DNA from: Selaginella moellendorffii
Taxonomy: Eukaryota; Streptophyta; Lycopodiopsida; Selaginellales; Selaginellaceae
Length of the DNA: 64,000 nt
Assembly (NCBI RefSeq): GCF_000143415.4
Contig: NW_003314282.1
Coordinates: forward strand, 647,221 to 711,220
Direction: 5' to 3'
The position numbers were made by a program, and so were the translations under genes. Under the pieces are notes generated by a model, which was not told where the DNA came from, did no database searches, and worked only from the letters and a program-made list of their open reading frames with translations. Shown piece after piece: positions 34,415 through 46,899 of this stretch. Position 1 is the first letter of the stretch. Each line of letters starts with the position of its first letter.

Positions 34415-37199
34415 GTAAACCTGGGGCCTTTTAACTTATACTCAGCTAATCTTTCCACTTGGAAGTTGGTAAGCTGATGTCTGTGCATAAGCCATCTTGA
34501 AGAAATTTCAAGAGCAAGTAATTTGAATAAAAATATGACATTATTTTATTATTTATTTTGAAATTTCCAGTTTTATATTTTAAATTTGTATTAATTGGTA
34601 ATGATCTGCGTGACTCTAGATCTGGATCAATGCCTATGAAGAATTAAATGGATTGCAACTGCTTGTCTGAAGGAATGGGGTTCATAGCTCCTATTTGTGT
34701 GCTAACCTAGCAAAATCTTAGCAATTGTTATAAAAATTGACACACTACAAGTGCATCTTATGAAATTGTCTATTCAGAAAATCACTCCCAGATCCATGAA
34801 GCCGCTGCTGAGAACAAGGGCAAGGGTAGCAAAGACAGTTCCCTCATGAATTTCTGGAAAGTCCTCACTTCTAACCTGCAACCCCTTCCAGATCATGCAA
34901 TCTGGAGCATTCCATTTTTTCCTTCAAAGCTTCAAAGCTTTTACATCATAAGCAAGCTTGAATAGTATTGAGTTTATTGAAACCATATAAACTATTTAGT
35001 ATGCCCAAAGAGCACTAAAGGTGCATTCATCCCAATCTTTTTAATTTGTTTTCATAATCTTTTTAAGTGTTTTATTTGTAAATTTGAGAGTAGTATGATG
35101 TTAAAGCTTTGTGTTTGATCGTGAATTCTTCAATTAGAATCTTGATTATTTCATTGATTCAAACCTTCTTACCAAATTATAAACTTTTGAATTTAAACTT
35201 TTTGGAAAGCCCAACTTAGTATTACTTAAACTCAAAGACCCTTAACCTTAAATATTTCAAGACCCTTAACTAATTGGGAAAAAGGGTGCACTTTTATTCA
35301 TGGGCCTTTTCCCTTTATACTTAAACCCTTATAAATCACTCTTAAACTTATCTCAACTCATCAAAACCTTGTCCCACCTCCTGATTAACAAGTATATATT
35401 TGAGAGAACAATGTAGGCAATCGTGCATCCAGTCTCCAGTGCTCTCAAAGATCTTTACTACGACTCTTTGTAAGGAACCAACTCTCCAAGGTGTCATAGG
35501 CTAAAGGATCCTCGAAAGCATGATTGAAATGATAAAGAATTTATCAAATGAGACTGAGTCCGAAATTGAGTCCGAGACCGACTTTTAGACCGAATTTAAT
35601 ACCAAGTCTAAGATCAAGTTTGAGACCAGCTCCGAGACCGAGTGCGAGACCAAGTTAGAGACCGAGTTTGAGACTGAGTCCGAGATCCAAGATTGGGTCT
35701 GAGACCAAGTTCGAGATCAAGTTCAAGATCAAGTCCGAAGTTGGGTCTGAGATCGAATCCAAAATCAAGTGTGAGACCGAATCTAAGTTTGAGTCTAAGA
35801 ACAAGCAATGAAGACAATATTATTAATTGGGGGGGGGGAGGGGACAGTGAAAGATGCCCAAGAGAAATATCTGCCTCAGTACTTAACCAGCAGGTTGAGT
35901 TTCTAAGCTGTGAAGGCTGAGATACCATGTCTCATCAAAATTAGTGACTGGAATCCACATGCTGATTTGCAGGCTCGTGCTCATAGGTCAGACGAGCAAA
36001 GTAGGTATTAAAACTTGTTCCAGATGCTGTTACTCAAATTTTTTCATATGTCCAGGTGATGATCTAGATAGGCTCCGCTAATCAGTGCTAGGGGAACTAT
36101 TGAGGAGAGGATGATGCAGTTAACCAAGAAGAACATGGTGGTTGAGCATCTCGTGGCTGGACTATTCGCTAAAAATGCTTGGAAATGAGGGCTCGGGGTG
36201 TGAATACCTGAGCTGTCTAATCTCACAGTTGAAGCTTTGGCTTTGCGGTGATATGGATGTCAAGAACCGGACCTGGAGCCACTGCCGCCAGTGGGGTAAG
36301 ATGATATGATCTGGGGCTTGATGTCGTGGAGGCGCGCGCTGCTTTACACTTGTTACAACCTTCCTTATGTTGGATTCTCATTGTCTTGTTAGAAAATGCA
36401 AGTTTAAATCAATGTGCAAGACAGTGCCGGTTTGATCAGGGTGTTTTGGTCTACAAAGAAGATCAGATCAAATTGGTGCTTCAACAGGTGCGTGAGAACA
36501 AACGATTTGACTAGTTCATCACTGCTTTTGACCCGTTTTCTCCTGTGCAGATCCTTGGCGTATCAGCACACTGAGCAAGAATTATTTGAGCAGTACTTGT
36601 GGGGGCGACAATATAGGCAAAGTCTGGTAAGAACATTATGAATCTCTTGCATCAAACACTGTCACCCCTCGACATCATTGCTACCAAACTCCATGGACCA
36701 GAACCTCCTCCAGATCAACAACAACAACAAGCAACCCAGCAAGCGATGATAAAGTTTTTTTTTTTTCTCTGTTTTTTATTTTATTTTTCATTTTTAGAAT
36801 AAAATAAAGCTGCTTAGTACATAAAACTTGAAAAACTATATCGATACAATGTTAGCGCGGAGGCCCTCCAAGGGTAATAAGGTCCAAGAGTGACCAGAGG
36901 TTTAAATTCAGTATTGACATGATATAACACAAATTTGTTTTCAAACAACAAATACAAGAATTAAAATTTAAGACCACCTTAGCCATGAAAATGTCTGTCA
37001 GATGATGGAGATCCACATTGCTCACATTCATCTTCTGAACAGTTCTATATGGAGTCTAAAACGCCCCTCAAAGTACCTATTCAGCGAGTAGATCGATAAT
37101 ACTGTTGTCCAGGCATGGCAGTTGCGTGACGTGATCAAAAGGCAAGCTTCATTCTTTTGGTTTTCTCACGGAAAAGCCTTTTCTAGGTCATGGTTGGCA
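34415..37199. other. AT-rich intergenic stretch with LTR fragments
   Basis: Mostly AT-rich. It contains a piece of the dispersed LTR-like family (about 35,225-35,400: acccttaac, ggtgcacttttattcat, ggccttttcc) and an opposite-facing LTR fragment related to element 1 (35,469-35,830). Weak open frames at 36,326-36,641 have no known domain. No gene supported. Confidence 0.55.
35469..35830 (+). repeat. Diverged LTR fragment related to element 1, opposite orientation
   Basis: It starts TGTAAGGAACCAACTC, the reverse complement of the end of element 1's LTRs. The matching order of phrases (gtgtcataggctaaagg, aaagcatga, gaatttatc) leads into a decayed GAGACCGAGT-type 6-base array. It stops near a G-run at 35,832; no partner LTR or internal region is visible. 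Confidence 0.8.
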
Positions 37200-38432
37200 A
37201 TGAGTCCTCCCTTGTGGAACAATCTTCTCGCAGCTTATGCAAAGGAAGGGCACTTCGATGAGGCCCGGAGGGCGTTCAAGAGAATGCCACAGTTCAGCAT
37301 GGAGGCTTGCATTGCGATGTGCATCGCCTGCGTCAACAAAGGCAAACTCCAGTCCGCCCAGCGAGTCTTTGAGAAGTGCCACCACAAAGATATCCTATCC
37401 TGGAACTCTATCCTCGCAGCATTTGCAAGGAGCGGGCATCTCCTCGAGGCCAAGCTGGTGTTCAAGCGAATACCAAGACGTGATTTTGGATCCTTCAAAG
37501 GGATCATCGCAGCGTACGTGAAGAAAGGAAAGCCTCACAAAGCCAGGATGATCTTCCGAAGAATCCCGCAAACCTCACGGGTGTTGGATCCCGAGATATC
37601 GGAGATGCTGATCCGGGGATATGGAAGCCAGGGAATGGTGATGGAAGCCAAGAACGTCTTCGAGAGTATGCCTCAACCGAGCGCTTCGTGCTGGGCTGCC
37701 ATGGTCGAGTGCTACGTGAAGAACAAGCTGCTCGTCCAGGCCTCGTTGCTGCTAAACATTGCACCTCCACTCCAGGCTGCAGCTCTCGGGCGATTGATCC
37801 AAGCCTTTGGAGTGGAAGCCGGCGACTTCGACTCCGCCAAGAGACTCTTCGATGGCTTTCGCTCGGGATCCGGCGTGGAGGTCTGGAACACGATGCTTCG
37901 ACTTTGCTGCACGGACGTCGGCAAGCTGGAGTTTGCAAAGGTGGTGTTTGACGCCATGCCCGAGCGGAACTTCTCGACGTGGGACTCCATCTTTGGTGCT
38001 TACTTGCGGCTCAAGAGCGTGGAGGAGTCGAGGATTCTGTTCGACAGTGTGCCGGAGAGAACAAGTAGCTGGTGGAGCTCGATGATCTCCGCGTACACTC
38101 GGCAAGGCTATCCGGCTCAAGCGTTGAGGCTGTTCAAGCTCATGGACCTGGATGGATTCCGGCCCGACTATGGAACTTACGGCACGGCTCTTTTCGTTTG
38201 CTCCAGCGATGCGGACAAGGATGTCGTTCGTAAAGCCATGAGAATGTCCAAGCAACAGAGAGCCCGAGAGACCGCTCCAGTCGACATTTCTTCTCCAGTC
38301 GATTCTCAGTCGATCTTGGAACCATGTTACGAGTTGGATCTACCATCGCCACAGCTTGCAAAGAAACAAACCAGACAAAAGCCACCACCTGGGACAATTT
38401 CGAAGAAACAATTCAAAGAACGGGAGAGCTGA
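37200..38432 (+). CDS. Pentatricopeptide repeat (PPR) protein
   Basis: Intronless PPR gene. The first in-frame ATG is at 37,200 (MSPPLWNNLLAAYAKEGHFDEA), giving 410 residues. The open frame continues upstream to about 37,122 without an ATG, so a longer start through an unseen exon is possible. About nine to ten PPR units follow one another, each with the WN-LLAAYAKxGHxxEARxxFxRMP pattern (for example WNSILAAFARSGHLLEAKLVFKRIP cut into shorter helices). The mix of short repeats suggests the PLS-like class typical of lycophytes. PPR proteins bind organellar RNA. There is no DYW or E domain; the tail is a basic, Gln/Lys-rich stretch. A rearranged copy lies at 17,636-18,562. The stop is about 105 bases from the convergent HO-like gene. 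Confidence 0.85.
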   Translation: MSPPLWNNLLAAYAKEGHFDEARRAFKRMPQFSMEACIAMCIACVNKGKLQSAQRVFEKCHHKDILSWNSILAAFARSGHLLEAKLVFKRIPRRDFGSFKGIIAAYVKKGKPHKARMIFRRIPQTSRVLDPEISEMLIRGYGSQGMVMEAKNVFESMPQPSASCWAAMVECYVKNKLLVQASLLLNIAPPLQAAALGRLIQAFGVEAGDFDSAKRLFDGFRSGSGVEVWNTMLRLCCTDVGKLEFAKVVFDAMPERNFSTWDSIFGAYLRLKSVEESRILFDSVPERTSSWWSSMISAYTRQGYPAQALRLFKLMDLDGFRPDYGTYGTALFVCSSDADKDVVRKAMRMSKQQRARETAPVDISSPVDSQSILEPCYELDLPSPQLAKKQTRQKPPPGTISKKQFKERES

Positions 38433-38537
38433 AAGGAGGCCGTTCTTACTTTTGGTGGAGGACGAAACGTTACAGGCACTCACAAAAGCCCGAAGATCTT
38501 CTTGGCTAACTCCTCTTTTCTCTTCTTTTTTTTCCTT

Positions 38538-40037
38538 CTACTCGACAACAGCAAGGCTGGAGAGTAGCAGGCTGGCCTTTTGTATCGCTCTGGGAAGCTC
38601 TTGCATCACCTGAGAAGATTAAAAGGCAAAGTGAAGAAGGGAAGAGCGAATTGCGAAGTTACCTCCTCGCGATCGTCTTCAGCAGTGATGAGGTGGCCAA
38701 CTTGGTTGAAGGCAGCAATGAGAACTTTGATCGGATCTTTCACGCCCTGTGCACGAGAAGAACTTTGCTGGAGCTTTGAAAAGTTTCGGTACGTTTACCT
38801 CTGGATAGACGTGGTAAAACGAGAATGCCTTGCGCTCGGACAAAACTGGAAGACACTCTACAGCCTTGGCACCAATTCTCATTCCTGTTTTCCAGCACAA
38901 GAAACTTGTCAAAACTCTATCAAAGTTTTGTTCTTCTCCTACCTGTTGATAGATGTGATACGTTTACGCCAAAAATGTGTGCCAGGAGTCTCAGACGTTT
39001 CTCTCTCGACTTTTCTTCGCTTTGGCCCGGCGATGGATTTGCTAATTGCTCAATGTACTGCAGAAAAAGTAGCCACCATTTTTCCAAGTGTGAGTGTTTC
39101 ATACCTTCACATATGCAAGCGTTTGAGTGTTTGGTTCTGGCAGAGTGGACAACGAGCTCTCTTTTTGCATCGCTGTTAGATCCGCTTCAATGGCCTGTTG
39201 GTTTTCATAGTTTCGTGGTCTCATGCATGCTTACGAGAACAAAAAAAACTTGGAGGAAAGCTTACCGAGGAACGATTCAAGCCTAGTTTGTCGTTGAAAA
39301 TGGCAACGCTGTCTTCGATAGCAGCACAGATTTCGATGGCACTGCCTAATGCGCGGTACACTGCGCGCTAAGAAATACCACGAATCCATCAAAGTTTTCG
39401 TACAGAAAGAAAAAGAGAAAACACTGACCTGGTCGACAAGGTATTGCACGTATTTCTTCTCTCCAAACTTCCATTTCTCGAATGGAGGAAGCTTTCGCGG
39501 CTGCACAACCGCAATGTCTCCCTGCAAAAACAAATCTCATTAACTTCGTTCTTATTGTTCTTTTTTTCTAGCAAAAATACCTTGCTTTCCAAGAGCTGAA
39601 TTCGCTTCACAAGTTGCTCGTAGAATGGCAAGTCATTCCCAAAAGAGCTGGCCGATGGACTAAAACTCTTGAGCTTGAGCTTCTCAAGGTCCTCTGGATT
39701 CTCTCCTCCGTCCCACGACTCTACTTGCACAAAATCCACCTTTCCTTTCGCTGCGACCTCGGGATCAATGTGCAGCCTTCTCTTCCGGTGCTTCACTTCC
39801 TACAAGTTGGGGAAAGAAGCAATTGCTTCTGCAAAGAACAAACAAAGCACAAAGAAAGTTCTATACCTTCTCCACTTCTTTCACCACACTCTTGAGCTCC
39901 TGCTGCTTTTTCGTAGCTGCCTCTTTCTTCTGTGGAGCACTCTGGCCAAATCCTCGTTTCGGAGGAATAGAATTTGTCACAACGAGCTTAAGTTTCACTG
40001 TCGGGGGCATAAGCGTCGAGATTGCAAGATGCGCCAT
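38538..40037 (-). CDS. Heme-oxygenase-like plastid protein, probably non-catalytic
   Basis: Nine exons (40037-39867, 39799-39581, 39521-39429, 39367-39266, 39194-39105, 39057-38943, 38884-38799, 38746-38663, 38609-38538) give 343 residues. The N-terminus is Ser/Thr/Lys-rich with KRGFGQSAPQKK, a look common in plastid proteins. The second half follows plant heme oxygenase landmarks: WKFGEKKYVQYLVDQ, LGLNRSSAIEADL, LPEPNTQTLAYVKYIEQLA, then HIFGVNVSHLSTGMRIGAKAV in place of the usual HFYNxYFAHxxGGRMIG, and a C-terminal helix DPIKVLIAAFNQVG. The first helix (LPFYEQLVKRIQLLES) lacks the histidine that binds heme iron, as in plant HO2-type inactive proteins. A role as a heme-oxygenase-related regulator is inference. 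Confidence 0.75.
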
Positions 40038-43000
40038 GGTGAGAGGACCTATATCCACAAACAAAACCGCAAAATCTACATGGGCGGGCCAGAAATGCCA
40101 ATGCAGGATCCGAGAGTGATCTCGCTCACCGAAATGCGCCTACTCCAAGCTTCTTTTTGGTTGATCCATCCAGATAGGTTTTTTCAGAAAGGTGAGTTTC
40201 TACATTGAATATAAATTTAATATAATAATTTTCTTGAGTTCAACAGATTCTTTCATCTTATAAAATTAAATTCTAAACATTGTGAACTTCTTTGTGGAAG
40301 CTTTAGATACATTAACTTTTAAAAACTAAATGACATAATTGAAATTATTATTATATACTTAAGATCACCTGTCTTTGTCATGAATGTGATTATTGGTACT
40401 ATAAGTTATGTGTCAATGAGTCTTTTTAGATATTATTATCTTCTATGACAGCAAAAAATTAGTATTGTTATACTCTCTATCAATTTCATTTGTAGGTATT
40501 CAGCATGGCATTAGTGGATTGCTTTTAAACATGATTATGGTGATCAATTAAGGATGTATGGATGAGCTTATTAGTTCAATTAGTTATTGTTATAAACTTT
40601 TATTAGATTGATATTTTTTTTCGTAAGTTTAAGGTTTAGTCAAATTGAGTCCCAAAAGAAAATTATCAGAGATAAAGGATTAAATATGTAAATCATCTTC
40701 TTTTATTTAAGAAATAATTTGCAACAAAGTGTAATTTCATTACTCATATTTACATTATGCAATCAAGAGTCCCTACATGTTAATTATAATTGTCCTACAA
40801 GTGGTGTGCCATGGATTAAATAGTGGTGAAGTGCTAAACCATTTTGCTTAAACATGCTAACAAAAGGTTTGTGTTGTAATGCTCAATTCTTTTTAGTTGG
40901 GTAACTTAGTGTTAGATTATTTTTTAGTTGGTCAGACAAAGAATAATATATATTTGTTTACATTATAAATGAAGTAAGTGGTATTAAGTGTTATAAATCT
41001 ATATCAATGGGATATGGCATTTATGCTACATTTTATCATTTGAGTTAGCACTTAATACTAGTATAAACCTTTATAGTAGTGGTATAGGCTTAGTTTGTGA
41101 TATCATTTAAATGATTATCAAGTTATTTGATTTCTATATCATGTTTTTGTGATCATAAGCAATGTATTTGCAAAGTTGCTTAGTCAAACAATAATCAACC
41201 CCAAAAAGGTTGATCATGATGCTGGTTTACTTACAAGTAATAGCATTGTTTTTCATGATCCATCATGTTAAGCTAGTGTTAATACTTTGGTTCCTTGAGA
41301 TTTTGTCCATTAAGGTTTTAGAAAAATTGTAGTATTTATTTGCTATAACTTGTTGGTGAATTTATAAATTGTTGATTGTTCATAGGTAAATTGTAAACTA
41401 AAGAATGTGTGAAATTAAGGCATTTACATTGCTAACACTTATGATAATAAAAGTGGCATTATTACATCAAATGATAAAGAGTTTTTCTTAGAGCTTGATT
41501 TTCATGTTATTTCTCTTGTTATTGTTTTGGTTACATACTAAATTTTAAAAGTGATTGAAGAAGAGTATTAGTGCAATATAAATATCCAAAGATATGATCT
41601 TTGTGATTGAGTCTTAGGTATTCATTTTGCATTCTAGCAGATGTCAATATCAAATATTGAATATATAAGTATATTTTTAAATATTTATGCATTCTCTTGA
41701 GTTATGGGAGTTTATATTAAGGTGAACTTATATGAAGTTGGTTAACAATTGGGAATTTGTATTTCTGAGCTAAAATGTTTTTTATAATTTTTTAAAAACT
41801 TTTCCAGTAGCTGATTTATTTTTGCCTGAAAACCATTCCATTTTTATAAAGCTATTACAAACTAATCAAGTTGAATTACCAATCAAATTGAATGAAGTTG
41901 AGTTTAAGTGGCTTAAACTTTATGTGGTAATTTGAATGATGCAGCTTGAAAGGGATACTAACTTTATGTGGTAATTTAAATGATGCAACTTGAAAGGGAT
42001 GCTAGCTTTTGGGGTTAAGGCAATTAAGTTGAATAAAGCTTAGAGTTAGCATAGAAAGTGGTTAACATTTATACCTTCTTCTTTAGCATTATGCATAGTG
42101 GCAAATTGTATTTTCTATTGGACTAAACTCTAGGAAAGTAGTAAACTTTCATTAGTTTTGACTTAGTCTTTGTGGCCTTACATCTTAATTGAGGATAATG
42201 ACATTTAACTTAGTTGTTTGTAATGAAAGTATTAGTATTCACACTATAACTTTGTCTATTAAAAGGTTATATACATATATAAATCTTATCTTATAGTTTT
42301 CATTTTAGGTTCAGCTAAGTGTTGATTATTTATAATTAGCTCATAAGTTCTTTAGTTATGCTTGGAGCTATTGACTAAACATGTTATAAATTCTTGTTGT
42401 ATAATTAAATTCAAGTAATTCATAAAAGTATAATCTAGCTAAATATTGGTTCTTATAGTTACACTCTTTGGAAGAAATTTTCTAGAGGTTTAAAAAAAAG
42501 TATTATAAATACTTAAAAACTTTGTAAATATAAGGAAGAGAAAGTTAGAAAAAAATTTATTTTTCATATTACTACATTAAATTTAGAGCTTGTATATTAT
42601 AGTGGTACATAAAAGTGATAAAAATTCTTATAATTACCCTATAACTACATTATAATTTTCATATAAAACTATTTAATTAATTTCTAAACTAGTTTTATGA
42701 TGTTCACATTTATTTGTAGAATAAAACTAGTTGCATAATTTTAAATTTTTTCTATAATTAGTTGATTTTTATAAATAAAATTTTGAAATTTTTATTACTT
42801 TATACCTGTTTATGTACTAATACAATCACCCCTTTGGAAATATAGATTTTTATTGTTTATAAATATTTAAGATTCAAGGTTTAGGGTTTATAAAAAATGA
42901 TTAATACTTAGATTCTTTCATTCATCTAGAGGGGGGTTTTTTATTAGGAAGGAGAGGATTTTTATTTCTTTTTAAGAAGGGAATTTAGTTTTGTTTTGGA

Positions 43001-43690
43001 CTACTTGGATTATTAGGTAATGGTGAAAAATCATTTAGTGTTTGGTAAATTAGTAGTTGATGAATCTTAAGTTTAGAAAACCTGAAAGGTTGAAAAGCAT
43101 AAGTAAACATACATTGCCTTCTCCCACCTTGAAATGCTAATATAAAACTTAAAGAATATATGTTAAAAGGTAAAATGCATTAATATGGTTATTCACAAAG
43201 TTTTGGCTTGAGTTTGCAATCTTATTGACTGTCACTACCCAATAGTTCTAACACTTATAGAGATTGATACACATTCAGAATGTGATTGTTAGCTTTCTTT
43301 AGCACATGTATCTATATAACTAAAATTAAACTTTCAATCCATAAATTTTTTTTGCCAATTGTAAACCTATAAAATACCATTAATCTTACATGGATCCTAA
43401 CCTTCACTCAAAATAATTTGTTGCATGCTATTAAAAAGTTGAGAGGGTCCCCATTAAGAATTGAAGGAACAATCCTACTAAATGGGAATAGAATTGAGAT
43501 AAGAGTGAGCAATAAGTTCTCAATTTTATTCATGCTTTATGTGTGCATGTCATATGTGTTAAATTTCCTTCTCTCCTCTCATAACAACCAATGCACATGC
43601 AAGCTTTACTAGACAGCTATTAAATAAAACAAAACTTTATCAAAATATTTCAACAAGACATAGTTAAAGAAATTATCTTTTGACAGTTAC
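40038..43690. other. AT-rich desert, no gene seen
   Basis: About 3.6 kb of very AT-rich sequence with no open frame of note apart from short ones at 43,418-43,612. It contains a short tandem duplication at 41,917-42,004. Confidence 0.6.
41917..42004 (+). repeat. Tandem duplication, unit 44 bases, two copies
   Basis: The phrase aactttatgtggtaattt and the following gcttgaaagggat-cta occur twice in a row with about four differences. Confidence 0.88.
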
Positions 43691-44050
43691 TGTCAAGACC
43701 CCCAACAAGATCAAGACTAGAAAATGCTAAAGACAAAGAGAAAAGCTAGTGAAAACAAAGAAGAGGCCTTAGACTGGTGTTGATTCAGATTGTGGAGAAA
43801 TGGAACAAGGCTAACCTATATATACTATAGGTTGATGAAGCTCCACCACTCTTGGATCGAGGACGGCCTAAATACAGCTGAGGTCGAGGAGGCGCCACAT
43901 CATCATCAGGAATGTGGCTCGAGACTCAGGAATCGGGAAGTGTCTCGAGAGTCAGGAATAGGGAAGTGTCTCGAGAGTCAGGAATGTGGTCTGCAGGTCA
44001 GGAATCCGGCGAGAGTCAGGAATGTGGCAAGAATTGGGGGATTCCTGACA
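43691..44050 (-). repeat. Element 2 LTR, 3' copy in element orientation
   Basis: 360 bases. It ends in a short array of gagagtcaggaat-type units and GGGGATTCCTGACA. The partner is at 49,823-50,208. Confidence 0.94.
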
Positions 44051-44063
44051 GCACCCCCTCCTC
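44051..44063 (-). other. Element 2 polypurine tract
   Basis: The minus strand reads GAGGAGGGGGTGC directly upstream of the 3' LTR, the standard plus-strand primer position. Confidence 0.75.
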
Positions 44064-45057
44064 AAGAACGAGTGGAACGAGGATGTGAACGAGAACGAAG
44101 AGGAGGATGAGATGAGCGGCGAGGGATGGGAGATGGAGAAAAAGAATGAGGACTGGGACGAGAAGGATAGCGGCGGTGGAAGTCCTGAACAAGGTCAGGA
44201 GAATGAATCAGGTTGTCCGCAGGTTCCCAAGTGCGTTCCTCAGGTCCATAACCCTTCCAGTCCACCAGATAGTAGAGTTTAGACCGTGAAATCTTGGAAT
44301 CAAGGATGTCTTGAACTTCGTACTCAGACCCATCCTCGAGCTGCACTGGTGGAGGCGGAGGAATGACCCGATTTGGAATAGGACTGGGAATATAAGGCTC
44401 AAGGAGAGAGGAGTGAAAAACGGGGTGAATTTGATATGAGGAGGGAAGTGCAAGGCGATAAGTGACAGGATTAATGATGGCAGTGATAGGGAAAGGACCA
44501 AGGCGTTTGAAATCGAGTTTTGGACAGGGCCTGGTGGTAGAGATATTTCGCTTGAGGAGCCAGACTTTATCCCCGATATTGTAAGGGGGACAATCCTGAC
44601 GATGGACATTGGCAAATATTTTATGAGATTCCTGAGCACGATGAAGGTGGAATGAGATGGAGTTGTGGATTTCCTGGAGGGTGGAGATAAATGCCTCAGA
44701 GCGGGGATTTGAACGAGAGGATTCAGATGGAGAAGGAAGTGAGAGATTGAATCAGGGATTTCGGCCAGAGTTCGCAAAGAAGGGGGAAACTCGAAGAGAG
44801 GAGTGAACAGAGTTGTTATAGGAGAACTCAGCAAGGGGAAGGATATCGAACCAGTTATCCTGATGATAGTTGATGAAGCACCTCAAAAATTGTTCCAACG
44901 TCTGAATCGTTCGCTCGGACTGCCCATCAGTTTGAGGATCATATGCCGAAGAGAGGTTGGCCTTCACTCCAAGCAGCTGCAAAAACTGTTGCCAGAAATG
45001 AGAGATGAACTGAAGCCCCCGATCCAAAACCACATCTGTAGGAATCCCATGAAGTCA
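44062..45057 (-). pseudogene. Element 2 integrase C-terminal part and chromodomain
   Basis: After a TGA at 45,055-45,057 the frame continues through LHGIPTDVVLDRGLQFISHFW, DPQTDGQSERTIQTLEQFL and YNNSVHSSLRVSPF, then hits a second TGA at 44,752-44,754. The chromodomain near the end reads EYEVQDILDSKISRSKLYYL with VDWKGYG, TWEPADNL. Both stops fit CGA to TGA changes. The domain order matches the chromovirus branch of Ty3/gypsy. Confidence 0.88.
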
Positions 45058-46899
45058 GAAAATTTCCCTAAATACTAGTTTTGCCATGTCCTCGCCCGAA
45101 AACTCCTTGGTACATGGCAAGAAGTGCGCCATCTTTGTGAAGCGATCCACCACGACTAAAATGCTGTTGAAGCCTCCAGAACTCGGAAGATCACTCAAGA
45201 AATCCATGGAGATGGATTCCCAAGGACCTGAAGGGACCGGAAGGGAACGAAGCAAACCTGAAGGAAGGTGGCAAGGTACCTTATTTCGGGCACAAGTGTC
45301 ACAGGAGGTAGCAAAAGCTTTGATGTAGTCGTCCATGTGAGGCCACCAAAAGTCCCGTGCAACTAGCTCATAGGTTTTCGCAATGCCAAAGTGACCAACA
45401 GTCGGGCTATCGTGGCACGCCATCAGGACCAACCTTCGAGCATCACCTTTAGGAACGTAAAGCTGCTCCCCACGGTACAATAAGCCATCTAAGAACTCGA
45501 ACTCGTCAAATCGCCGGTAGTCGGGAGTCACTGGGTGTCCAGCCTGAAGATGGGGGAAAATGTCGCTAGCGAGATCATCGGATTGAAGATCGTTTCTGAT
45601 TGCATCCATCAAGGAGGAGTCCTGAGGGGCCAGGGAAATTGCCATAACTTGAAGCCGATCAGGACCGAGGATAACTTGATCCTGTTGATCGAAGGCAGGA
45701 TTACCAGGCCTGAGACTGAGATAGGAGCGCCTTGAAAGAGCATCAGGAAGGCCTTGAAACTTTCCAGGTCTGTACTTGATAACAAAGTCAAACCGACTCA
45801 GGAATTGTGCCCACCTTGCTTGACGACGGCTTAAAACTCGGGAAGTGGCAAAGTACTCGAGATTTTTGTGATCCGTCCAGACTGTTGTTTGATGGCTCGC
45901 CCCCTCCAAGAAACGGCGCCACTCTCCAAAGGAATCCACGATGGCAAGGAGCTCCTTGTCGTGGATTTCGTAATTGATCTCCGCAGGCTGGAATTTCCGA
46001 GAATGGAAAGCGACCGGATGAAGTTCGTGATCCACTCCAAGTTGAGACAGCACAGCACCAATGGCAAAGTCGGAGGCGTCAGCCTCGATGAAGAAAGGTT
46101 GTGAGGAATCAGCATGGATCAAGACAGGAGCAGAACTGAAGGCCGCCTTGAGTGTGTCGAAGGCCTGCTGGGCAGCAGCAGACCAAGAGAAGGGAACATC
46201 CTTGCGAGTGAGATGTGTGAGAGGAAGGACAATGTCAGAGTAGTGATCAATGAATTTGCGGTAGAAGTTGGCGAAGCCAAGGAAAACCTGAACGTCCGAC
46301 ATTGATTGTGGAGGCTCCCATTCGAGAATAATCTTGACTTTAGCAGGATCCATCGTGATACCCTCAGGAGTGACAATGTACCCAAGGAACTCCACAGACT
46401 GCTGATCAAAGGAACATTTCTCAAGCTTCGTGTATAGGCCGTGTTCTCGCAGCTTCGCTAGCACCTTGCGAACATGTTCGTCATGCTCCTCCTGAGTTTT
46501 TGAGTAGATGAGGATGTCATCGAGGTAGACGATCACCATCTGATCAAGAAACTCCCGAAAAACGTCGTTCGCCATGTGTTGGAAAACCGCTGGAGCATTT
46601 GTTAAGCCAAATGGCATGACAGTGTACTCGAAGTGGCCATAGCGGGTTCGGAACGCAGTCTTCCATTCATCACCAGGCCGGATCCGGATCAGGTTGTATG
46701 CTCCACGGAGGTCGATCTTGGTGAAGAAGCGGGCACCGCCGAGGCGTTCCAACAGGTCCGAGATCAAGGGCAGCGGATAACGGTTCCGAACAGTCACCTT
46801 GTTCAAACCTCGGTAGTCGATGACTAGCCGCAAGCTCCCATCCTTCTTCTTGACAAAGAAGACAGGCGCTCCAGCCGGGGACTGCGAATGCTGAATGTA
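45055..46899 (-). pseudogene. Element 2 reverse transcriptase, RNase H and integrase
   Basis: Open frame with RT motifs [51 protein letters not shown] and the intact active site YLDDILIYS, then RNase H (IEADASDFAIGAVL, WTDHKNLEYF) and integrase (HHCC finger with CDTCARNK, SMDFLSDLP, VVVDRFTKMAHFLP). The open frame runs upstream to 47,079 only because the inserted DNA happens to be open; true RT sequence starts at YIQHS. Confidence 0.9.
46884..46899 (+). repeat. Target duplication of the nested insertion, left copy
   Basis: The 16 bases gcgaatgctgaatgta recur at 47,837-47,852. Confidence 0.88.
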
